A DNA stretch of 39,482 nt from Lachnospiraceae bacterium. GTDB taxonomy: Bacteria > Bacillota > Clostridia > Lachnospirales > Lachnospiraceae. The DNA is taken from NCBI GenBank assembly GCA_024692825.1, contig JAILMB010000129.1, positions 1-39,482 on the forward strand, in the 5' to 3' direction. The notes beneath the pieces are model-generated. The model was not told where the DNA came from, did no database searches, and saw only the letters and a program-made list of their open reading frames with translations. Made by a program: the position numbers and the translations under genes. Positions 18,856 to 26,762 of this stretch are shown one piece after another (position 1 is the first letter of the stretch; each line of letters opens with the position of its first letter).

Positions 18856-19953
18856 GTGGACATTAAAGAGAGTAAAAAGAAGGAACTACTGTTTTTTTTA
18901 TGTATAATCGCCTTTGGGTTTCTATATGATTGGAAATGGTTCGGAAGCAGAATCTCAGAGGAAAATCTAGCCTACTATACCATTAATTACAAAGCAGGAT
19001 TTTGCCCCGGTGGCTTTATGGGAACATTCATTGGGGCACTTCATCGTATCCATCCTTTAGGGGATTATATGATGAGCGTTTATTTTTGGGCAAAGGTAGG
19101 ATTATTCTTATATCTTTTTCTCGGAATCCTTTTTCTTTGGATGGTGTATCAAAAGGGAAAAGAAAAGGGGTATAAGGATGTGCCGGCAGCAATCTTAGGC
19201 ATGTGCGTGGTGTTAATCCCCATGTTTCAATTGGAGTCTAACTTTGGATCTATGGATATGTATCTGATGATTGTGACACTACTATCCTTTATTCTTTTAC
19301 TTTGGGAAAGATTTGAATGGTTAGTACCTCTATTAGCAGTGATAGGAGTGTGTATTCATCCAGCCTTTATCTATCGATTACTGCCTCTTTTGTGTTACTT
19401 TATTTTGCAAAAAAAGGACCGTTTCAAAATCGGTGTTGCTACTGTAGTTGGATCTGTGGCAGTATTTATTGTTTCCCAGATAAAGGCAAGTGTCCTTATG
19501 GAGCATAGAGATTATTTTTATCTTTTTTGCCTAGATGGGAATGACCAAAAACTACGAATTATAAATATGGTGCTATTCGTATTCTTCATGCTTCCTCTAA
19601 TTTCCATGGGATGCTCCATATTGAAAAGAAAAAATGAGAAGGTTTTTCGATTCCTGATCTGTGCCAGTGTGGTGTTAGTATTTTTTGATGTTGGATTAAA
19701 GAATAATCCCGGCTTGGCAGCTTATTACCTTTTGGTGCAAGGATCATTTTTGGTACTTATGGAGGTGATTTTAACAGAGGAAGGTGCTTTTTCCTTCCGG
19801 AAATCCATGAAGCTTCATGCATGGGCGTTGGAGGGAAAACAGAATTACTTTTGGCTGATTTATCCCCTTTTATTTATGCCGTTTAAAACCCATAGCATTT
19901 GTATTTTCCTGGATAAATTAATTAGATTATTTACAGGGGCATTAGGAGTATAA
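18856..19953 (+). CDS. Multipass membrane protein, array member G (divergent)
   Basis: YYTINYKAGFCPGGFMGTFIGAL, SNFGSMDMYLMI, CIHPAFIY align with the family motifs; GTG start with AGGAG. Confidence 0.75.
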   Translation: MDIKESKKKELLFFLCIIAFGFLYDWKWFGSRISEENLAYYTINYKAGFCPGGFMGTFIGALHRIHPLGDYMMSVYFWAKVGLFLYLFLGILFLWMVYQKGKEKGYKDVPAAILGMCVVLIPMFQLESNFGSMDMYLMIVTLLSFILLLWERFEWLVPLLAVIGVCIHPAFIYRLLPLLCYFILQKKDRFKIGVATVVGSVAVFIVSQIKASVLMEHRDYFYLFCLDGNDQKLRIINMVLFVFFMLPLISMGCSILKRKNEKVFRFLICASVVLVFFDVGLKNNPGLAAYYLLVQGSFLVLMEVILTEEGAFSFRKSMKLHAWALEGKQNYFWLIYPLLFMPFKTHSICIFLDKLIRLFTGALGV

Positions 19954-19954
19954 A

Positions 19955-21547
19955 ATGGAAAAATTGACAGGGATTTTTTCAAAAATAATAGCATGTTTGG
20001 TTTTCTTTTCATTTGCTGTAATTCTTGGAATCATAATAATTTTAGATCGAAGTCATTTGGATTGGTTTAATTATCGAATTGCAATCCGAAATGTTTTTTT
20101 ACTGGTAGGATGGGCAGTTGTATTTGGTTTTATCTTTGCATTTCGAGGAAAACTAAAGCCATGGGCGAAAAAAAGCGGAAGTCTTTTGCAATGGAAAAAG
20201 ACTCTGCTTTTTTGCAGTGTTATCTTATTTATCGTTGAAATAATCATTGTAAAGGCAATCCATTTTCAGGTAGGTTGGGATGTTTATTATATGAAGGATA
20301 TGGCACAGCAGTTTTTGCAGGGCGGGTTATCCTCTTTTTATAAAGATTATATGGTAACAAATCCCAATAATATTTTTATTTTTGGACTGAATGTTTTCTT
20401 TTTGTGGTTGGGAAATTTAATTCATGTGGATGGCTATATACTCTTCATTATTTTCGGAGTCTTATGTACGAATATCAGCTGTTATCTTGTGGGAGTTGTA
20501 ACCTATCGCATGACGAAAAAGATGCTTCCAGCATGGATTGCATATGGAATCGCAGTAGTGCTTTTAGGCTTGTCTCCATGGATGTCCGTTCCTTATACAG
20601 ATACCATATCCTTGTGGATTTCCGTATTAAGCATCGACATTTATTTCATACTAAAAGAGAGAATGGCACACCCAGCATGGATGGCACTTTTGATTTTTGC
20701 CTTAGGAGGTATTACCTACTATTTAAAGCCGATTAATATTTTTGTGGGATTGTCTATTCTTATTGTTGAAATAATTCATTTTACAAAAGAGAAGTTTCAG
20801 TTGAAAAAAATTTTGGTATGCATTTTGGTGGCAGTGGTATCTCTGTTTTGTGTCAAAGGTTTTCAACAGCTGGTGTGGACGGGGTTAGATTATACGCCGG
20901 ATAGCCGCTATGAAAAGCCAATGGTCTATTATTTAATGTTAGGAAATGACCCCTTACTGGGAGGTGTTTATAACACGGTAGACGACGACTATATTAGTGG
21001 CTTTTACAGTCTGGAAGAAAAAAAGGAAGCATCTCTTTCCCTGTTGAAAACAAGGATGTCCCAAATGGGAGTGTCGGGTTATCTTTCTCTTTTGGTACGA
21101 AAAATGGATGTGGATTTTAATTCCGGATTATTTGGCTGGGGAAAAGAAGCAGACTTCGTATATGAATTGTACGATACAGATAGTGGCTTTGATCATAGCA
21201 TAAGAAATTTTTATTACGTAGGACAGGGGTCTGGTGTTTATTCCTGGCTGGATCAAAAGGAGTTGTGTTTTCTGGAGGACGGAAAAAATTTCCAGTTTCT
21301 GGCTGTAGTGACTCAAGGAGTTTGGCTCTTTGTTCTAATGATGTGTCTTGTTTTTGGAATCCATGGTTGGAAGAAAACCAGGAAGAACCCTGTGGAGGAT
21401 GTGATTTCTGTTGCAGTGCTAGGGATGATTCTTTACTTAGTATTGTTTGAAACAAATGCGAGATATTTGATTAGTATGTTACCGGTATTTTTTGTAATGG
21501 CTGGTGTGGGCTGTTCAAAAATGATAGAAAAGATTGTGGGAGAATAG
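19955..21547 (+). CDS. GT-C-like membrane glycosyltransferase
   Basis: VGWDVYYMKDMAQQFLQG...NPNNIFIFGLNVFFLWLG...VPYTDTISLWISVL...YYLKPINIFV; many TMs; paralogue at 24027-25670. Confidence 0.75.
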   Translation: MEKLTGIFSKIIACLVFFSFAVILGIIIILDRSHLDWFNYRIAIRNVFLLVGWAVVFGFIFAFRGKLKPWAKKSGSLLQWKKTLLFCSVILFIVEIIIVKAIHFQVGWDVYYMKDMAQQFLQGGLSSFYKDYMVTNPNNIFIFGLNVFFLWLGNLIHVDGYILFIIFGVLCTNISCYLVGVVTYRMTKKMLPAWIAYGIAVVLLGLSPWMSVPYTDTISLWISVLSIDIYFILKERMAHPAWMALLIFALGGITYYLKPINIFVGLSILIVEIIHFTKEKFQLKKILVCILVAVVSLFCVKGFQQLVWTGLDYTPDSRYEKPMVYYLMLGNDPLLGGVYNTVDDDYISGFYSLEEKKEASLSLLKTRMSQMGVSGYLSLLVRKMDVDFNSGLFGWGKEADFVYELYDTDSGFDHSIRNFYYVGQGSGVYSWLDQKELCFLEDGKNFQFLAVVTQGVWLFVLMMCLVFGIHGWKKTRKNPVEDVISVAVLGMILYLVLFETNARYLISMLPVFFVMAGVGCSKMIEKIVGE

Positions 21548-21548
21548 G

Positions 21549-22553
21549 TTGAGTATAACAAAGGATCAAGGAGAAAAAATACAAATCATGAGAGGTCTGT
21601 GCATCGTGGCTGTTGTATTCATTCACGTATGCTTTGGAAGTGCATATGACCTGTATATTAGTGCCTTGGGAAATTATTGCGTAGGAAGTTTTTTGTTTTT
21701 AAGTGGTTTTTTTACGTATGAAAAGAGAGTATTTCCTGTAGGAAAGTTTTATAAAAAAAGAGGACTAAGAATTCTTGTACCCTACCTTCTATGGTCTCTT
21801 ATTTACACGGCTTACAGTGGAGATTTTTCCGGATTCTTTTATAAATTGTTAACAGGCCAATGTTGCAGTATTTATTACTACATCATTGTGTATCTACAGC
21901 TTATTTTGCTTACTCCTCTATTGGTAAAAATCATGAAAACAAAGCTTTGGTGGATAATACTTTGCATTTCGCCTTTTGGAATATTAGGGGAATATATGAT
22001 TGCTTTAAAGACAGACTATTTGTTGATTTATCCATGGAATATTAATAACTTTGTAGTCTGGATCAGTTACTACTATATTGGAGTGTTAATAGTTAACAAA
22101 AGCCTAGAAAAAAAGGTGACATCCATTTCGTGGATGGGTGTGATTGGAATGATTGTTGTGGCAGGAGGACTTTCTGTTTTTGAGGCAAGATGGTGGCTTG
22201 ATTTTGGACGAGAGGATTTTGCTACCACTCCGGCAAAATTATCGGTATTCTTATGGACCCTTAGTGTGCTTTTGGTACTTTTAAAGTGGATGAGTACAAA
22301 GAATCCTAAAGAGATAAACTTTGGCTGGAAAGTGTTGAAATATATTGGAGATGCATCCTTTGGCATTTATCTCGTTCATCAGCTTATCATTCAAGTATTA
22401 GGACAATGGGGAGTTTTAAGATTCCATCGGATGATAAATTATCTTTTGGTAATGGGGGTTTCTTTTTGTATTGTGTGGGGACTAAAAAGCTTTCTGGTTG
22501 GAATTTGGAAAGATAAGGGAAAACAATGGGCACAGTGGATTGGTTGTATGTAA
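21549..22553 (+). CDS. Acyltransferase family membrane protein
   Basis: IQIMRGLCIVAVVFIHVCFG, FLFLSGFFTYEKR, DASFGIYLVHQLII; proposed TTG start (ORF track gives 21534), ATG 21588 also possible. Confidence 0.78.
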   Translation: MSITKDQGEKIQIMRGLCIVAVVFIHVCFGSAYDLYISALGNYCVGSFLFLSGFFTYEKRVFPVGKFYKKRGLRILVPYLLWSLIYTAYSGDFSGFFYKLLTGQCCSIYYYIIVYLQLILLTPLLVKIMKTKLWWIILCISPFGILGEYMIALKTDYLLIYPWNINNFVVWISYYYIGVLIVNKSLEKKVTSISWMGVIGMIVVAGGLSVFEARWWLDFGREDFATTPAKLSVFLWTLSVLLVLLKWMSTKNPKEINFGWKVLKYIGDASFGIYLVHQLIIQVLGQWGVLRFHRMINYLLVMGVSFCIVWGLKSFLVGIWKDKGKQWAQWIGCM

Positions 22554-24037
22554 TAAAAGAGAATATAGTTTTTTTATTTGCAATAGGTCTAATAGGAATC
22601 GTCTTTGGTCTTTTTACAAGACGAGAGAGAGATTTTTTTAAGTTCTCTGTTTTGAAATTATGGCCATTGGCATTGTATCCTGGCTTAGGTCTTCTTTGGA
22701 TTGTTATAAATCAAAGAGGGACAGGGAACGTGGTTTCAATTTTATGGTCCTTGTTCTATGGAAGTATAGAAGGAAATGAGGGGGCCATGGCATTTTATGG
22801 GGTTGGACTTATTGCCGTGATTCCTATGTTGTTTTTTGGGGAAGCAATGCGATTTTTCTTTAAGGGAAAAATAGGGTTTTGTCTGGAGACGCTATTTGCT
22901 TTAGCTTCTTTATATTCTCTAAGATGGGTGGAGCTGCCTCTTGGGATTCAATACAGTGGTGTAGTATCCTTAGGAATTCGTTTTGGTATTTTTTTATCTG
23001 AAACCACAGGTGGTCTTAAACCCCTTAGAAATATTTTCTGGACAAAAGATACTGACAAACCATGGGCTTTAATAAACGAAGATCGGGATCTAACAATGGA
23101 TATGGCAAAGGGATTGGCCATACTTCTTATGATTTACGATCATGTGAAAATGACAGGTGCGTTTATTACGTCCTTTCACATGCCTCTGTTTTTTATTGTC
23201 AGTGGATATTTCTTAAAAGATGGACTGTCCATAGACATAGTGAAAAAAAGAACAAAAGGACTGTTGGTTCCTTACGTAAAGTATTCCATGGTATCTTGGA
23301 GCGCTACCTGCTTTTACAGTTTTTATTTTGAACATCATAGCCTTGAAAAGGTGGGGAACCTTTTGATGGAACAGATTAAGGATACCCTACTTGGTCAAAA
23401 CCTTTATTTATTGTGGTTTTTGGTAGCCTTATATTTGGCAGAATTGTTCTACAGTGGACTTTTATTTTTGCTTCGAAATCACCATCTTTTGTTATGGGCT
23501 GCGGTTATTTTATCAGCTGTTTTCGGATACGAATTATATCGCTATGATTCAAATGTAATCTGGTATTGTGATCTGGCTTTTGTAGGAGTCTTTTTCCTTC
23601 ATGTGGGAAAGATGTATCACCCGTTTGAAAAACAAGAAAGATGGAAGCGCTATGGATGGCTTTGCCTCTTTGCTGTTCTTTGGTATTTTGGCATTCGAAA
23701 CGGCGGAATTGTAATGGGGCTTCGACTATATCCCTATTTTCCTTACTGCGTGATTTCCGCTGTGGCAGGAACTTTTGTTGTGATAGAGTGTTGCAGGTAT
23801 TTAAAAGTGATTCCATATGTAAAGGAAGTTGTGGTATATTGCGGTCAGCATACATTACAGATTTTGTGTATTACCAATGTGATTCGAAAACTGGTAGACT
23901 GGCAGAGCTACTGTAATGGAGTAAGTGTTTGGAAGCAGTTTTTCCTTCAGATTTTGGTAGTGGCATTTTATTTAATCCTCATGGAGACAGGCAGTTTCTA
24001 TATGGGCAAAAAGAAAGGACACATCTTTGCTAAATAG
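22526..24037 (+). CDS. Membrane acyltransferase (fucose 4-O-acetylase-like) with an extra N-terminal membrane domain
   Basis: About 170 aa N-terminal TM region, then RDLTMDMAKGLAILLMIYDHVKM...ITSFHMPLFFIVSGYFLKDG. Confidence 0.8.
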   Translation: MGTVDWLYVIKENIVFLFAIGLIGIVFGLFTRRERDFFKFSVLKLWPLALYPGLGLLWIVINQRGTGNVVSILWSLFYGSIEGNEGAMAFYGVGLIAVIPMLFFGEAMRFFFKGKIGFCLETLFALASLYSLRWVELPLGIQYSGVVSLGIRFGIFLSETTGGLKPLRNIFWTKDTDKPWALINEDRDLTMDMAKGLAILLMIYDHVKMTGAFITSFHMPLFFIVSGYFLKDGLSIDIVKKRTKGLLVPYVKYSMVSWSATCFYSFYFEHHSLEKVGNLLMEQIKDTLLGQNLYLLWFLVALYLAELFYSGLLFLLRNHHLLLWAAVILSAVFGYELYRYDSNVIWYCDLAFVGVFFLHVGKMYHPFEKQERWKRYGWLCLFAVLWYFGIRNGGIVMGLRLYPYFPYCVISAVAGTFVVIECCRYLKVIPYVKEVVVYCGQHTLQILCITNVIRKLVDWQSYCNGVSVWKQFFLQILVVAFYLILMETGSFYMGKKKGHIFAK

Positions 24038-25670
24038 AATATTAAAAAAATGTGTAAACTTCATATTTTCGGGGATACTGCTTTGGATTTGGGTATGTCT
24101 GTTATTTGGCCATATTTCTTCCGGAGAGGAGTATACGTACTATTCCATAGCAGGGAAGGACTTTATTTCTTATCACATTCCAAATCTAGTTTTTTTGCTT
24201 TGCTGGATAGGGATTTTTCTTCTGATTTGGCTGAGGAGATTTCATTTCTTATCACAGGAAAAAAGGAAATTCCTGCCCTGGAAAAAAGAACTTTTCATCT
24301 GGATGGCAGTCTTTGGTGTAGTGGAAATTTTTTATACTGTAAATGTGTTTTTTTACGGAGGACTTGATACCCAGTCTGCGATGATTGATGCATCAGAGTT
24401 TATTAAGGGAAATCTGGATCCTATCTATCATATCCATTATCTGGGTCAGTGCCCAAACAATCTCTATTTGCATTTTTTATACGTGGTAGCTTACGAAGTA
24501 GGAAGCTTAATAGGAATTGATGGTTATGTGATTATGGTTGCAGTAACTGTGATTGGAAACATCCTTTCTGTAGTGTTAGCAGGAGATGTACTGCATCGAT
24601 TGTTTCATAACAGACTATTGTGTCGATTGGCTATGATTCTTGGAGGGTTGCTTTTATTTTTCACACCTTTTTCCATTATGCCCTATACGGACATTCTTTC
24701 GGTTTGGATTCCCATACTGATTTTTGATGTCTATGTATGGGTTGAGCAGGAGCAAAAAAGTGATGTAGTAAAGTGGCTTCTCATAGGGTTGTTAGCCTTC
24801 CATTTTTATTATTTGAAAGCATTGAATGTGATTATATTCCTTGGAATCGTAGCGTGTCATATTATCAGTGCCAAAAGAATTGACGTAAAAAAGATTCTTA
24901 TATTTCTACTTTCTATGGTAGTTGTGTTTGGTAGCGTTTCCTTGGCACATAAAGGTGTTTCTTCTTTTATGAAGTACGAACCAAATGAAGAAACCGCTTT
25001 ACCTATGGGCTATTATTTAATTACAGGAATGGATGTTTATACCTACGGTGGATTTTCATTTGAATCTGTAAACCGTATGGAGGAATTTGATTCTCAAGAA
25101 AAGAAAAATAAAGAGGCGTTTCGAATCCTTCAGGAGAGGATAGATGAATTTGGACTTTTGGGATATGGAAAGCATTTTAAAAATAAAACCATTTTGTTCT
25201 TTGGGGACGGTTCTTATGGATGGGGTTACAATGTATCCATGTTGGGTAAGGTTTTAGATAGTGATTCAAAGATTACCCTATTTATGCGGAATTTATTTTA
25301 TCCCTCTGAAAAGTACCTCTTTTCTGAAACGGGAAGTGGATATGGAAAATACTTTTTGATCTATTGCGGAGTGGCCCAGTTTATTCTAATAGGGTTGTGG
25401 TTTTTTATGTCCATTTATGGATTCTCTAAAAAAAGAGAGGACAATCCATTTGGCTTGGTTTTAGAGATGACTTTTATTGGCGTGTTTCTCTTTTGCATGT
25501 TATTTGAAATGAGTACGAGACTCCTGTTAAGCTATTTGCCACTTTTTGTGGTACTAGGAGCTTTGGGTCTGAATGTGTTCCAAAATAATTTGAAGAGAGC
25601 TACCGGTATGGCAGAAACAAGAAGGGTAGCTGCCACAAGACAAAAGGTAGATGGAATAACTCCAATGTAG
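24027..25670 (+). CDS. GT-C-like membrane glycosyltransferase, paralogue of 19955-21547
   Basis: LDTQSAMIDASEFIKGN...CPNNLYLHFLYVVAYEVGSLIGIDGYVI...MPYTDILSVWIPIL...YYLKALNVI; TTG start. Confidence 0.77.
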   Translation: MLNRILKKCVNFIFSGILLWIWVCLLFGHISSGEEYTYYSIAGKDFISYHIPNLVFLLCWIGIFLLIWLRRFHFLSQEKRKFLPWKKELFIWMAVFGVVEIFYTVNVFFYGGLDTQSAMIDASEFIKGNLDPIYHIHYLGQCPNNLYLHFLYVVAYEVGSLIGIDGYVIMVAVTVIGNILSVVLAGDVLHRLFHNRLLCRLAMILGGLLLFFTPFSIMPYTDILSVWIPILIFDVYVWVEQEQKSDVVKWLLIGLLAFHFYYLKALNVIIFLGIVACHIISAKRIDVKKILIFLLSMVVVFGSVSLAHKGVSSFMKYEPNEETALPMGYYLITGMDVYTYGGFSFESVNRMEEFDSQEKKNKEAFRILQERIDEFGLLGYGKHFKNKTILFFGDGSYGWGYNVSMLGKVLDSDSKITLFMRNLFYPSEKYLFSETGSGYGKYFLIYCGVAQFILIGLWFFMSIYGFSKKREDNPFGLVLEMTFIGVFLFCMLFEMSTRLLLSYLPLFVVLGALGLNVFQNNLKRATGMAETRRVAATRQKVDGITPM

Positions 25671-26620
25671 GGATGGAAAAAAGTAAATACAGGCGTTAGG
25701 CTTTCACGTATGGGAGTTTCAATTAAATAAACTCCAAAAACAAGGGAGGAAGCCTTCCATAGAAGCAGTGCTCTTTTTTCGGAAAGGGTGCTGTTTGTTT
25801 TTTTACAACGAAATAGCACAAAGATAAAAATCACAAAGAGACTCATAAGAGAACTTTGGAAGATACCTTTGTTAAAGGAGGTAAATTCCTCTGGTGGCAA
25901 AGCGTAGATTTTTGTAAAGAGATAGGTCAAACAAAGACCAATCATTCCTGAGATTGCCAAAGGAGTTCTATACTTTTCTTTTAAATCCTGGAAGGAAAGC
26001 AAAGTCCCGAAGTAATATCCCATAAGTGGATAGAAGATAATGTTTTCTAAAAATGGGATAGAAAAACTGCCATTAAGACTAAACCCTTTGATCCAAAGTG
26101 AAATGACGTTTGGAAGGGTTCCAAGAATGAGATACAAAAGAAAAAGATAGATATAGTGAACTGGTTTCATACCGCTTACAAGAATTCGCAATAAAGGCAG
26201 ACATAGTAAATATGCCAAATAGGCATAGAGATACCAGTAGGATGGTAGAATCTGAGCTGAAAAAAAGGTGGAAAAAAATTCTGAAAGGGAGTAGTGATAG
26301 GTTCCTGTTCCACTTTTATATAGATACATAGCAATGGAAAAGACGACTAAAATCAAAGTCATTTTAAAAATGCGTTTTGAAAAAAGCTCCTTTAGAGATT
26401 CGTTGCGACCTAATAAAAGAGCCCCGGATATCATGAAAAATAAAGGAACGGGAAGTTCACTTGTAATAATCGAAAGAAGGTATCCAAAGAATTTTTCCAT
26501 GGAGGACTGTGTATAGGCATAGACTAAAACTCCATGTTTTCCAGTGTGATTATAAATAACGCAAAAGATTGCGAGTATACGTAAAAAATCGAAATAGGAT
26601 TGGCGAGTACTTTTTTGCAA
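25532..26620 (-). CDS. Acyltransferase 3 family membrane protein
   Basis: YFDFLRILAIFCVIYNHTGKHG, PLFFMISGALLLGRNESL. TTG start at 26620 preferred: preceded by AAAGGAG at about 8 nt. Confidence 0.83.
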   Translation of the reverse strand: MQKSTRQSYFDFLRILAIFCVIYNHTGKHGVLVYAYTQSSMEKFFGYLLSIITSELPVPLFFMISGALLLGRNESLKELFSKRIFKMTLILVVFSIAMYLYKSGTGTYHYSLSEFFSTFFSAQILPSYWYLYAYLAYLLCLPLLRILVSGMKPVHYIYLFLLYLILGTLPNVISLWIKGFSLNGSFSIPFLENIIFYPLMGYYFGTLLSFQDLKEKYRTPLAISGMIGLCLTYLFTKIYALPPEEFTSFNKGIFQSSLMSLFVIFIFVLFRCKKTNSTLSEKRALLLWKASSLVFGVYLIETPIRESLTPVFTFFHPYIGVIPSTFCLVAATLLVSAIPVALFKLFWNTFRPKAPSTTKSGK

Positions 26621-26653
26621 AATAGAATCTCCTTTGTGCCTCAAACTTTTTTT

Positions 26654-26662
26654 ATTATAGCA
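26654..26662 (-). promoter_or_regulatory. Extended -10 promoter element for the minus-strand acyltransferase
   Basis: Minus strand TGCTATAAT; no clear -35; consistent with the TTG start at 26620. Confidence 0.5.
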
Positions 26663-26696
26663 TAGGAAAATGGCAATTTCCTTTTTATCATATCCG

Positions 26697-26725
26697 TTGG
26701 ATATATTTTAAAAATATGATATAAA
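26697..26725 (+). promoter_or_regulatory. Putative sigma-A promoter of the phosphoglucomutase gene
   Basis: TTGGAT-N17-TATAAA with TGA extended -10. Confidence 0.5.
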
Positions 26726-26762
26726 TATATAGTGGATTTAATAAAACAAAAAGGAGATTATT

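Noticed and set aside
21117-21455. 112-aa antisense ORF within the GT-C-like gene
   Set aside because: No SD, no recognisable domain, opposite to a coding frame with clear paralogue support
23505-23855. 116-aa antisense ORF inside the 22526-24037 acyltransferase
   Set aside because: Shadow of a conserved gene; no start signals or domain
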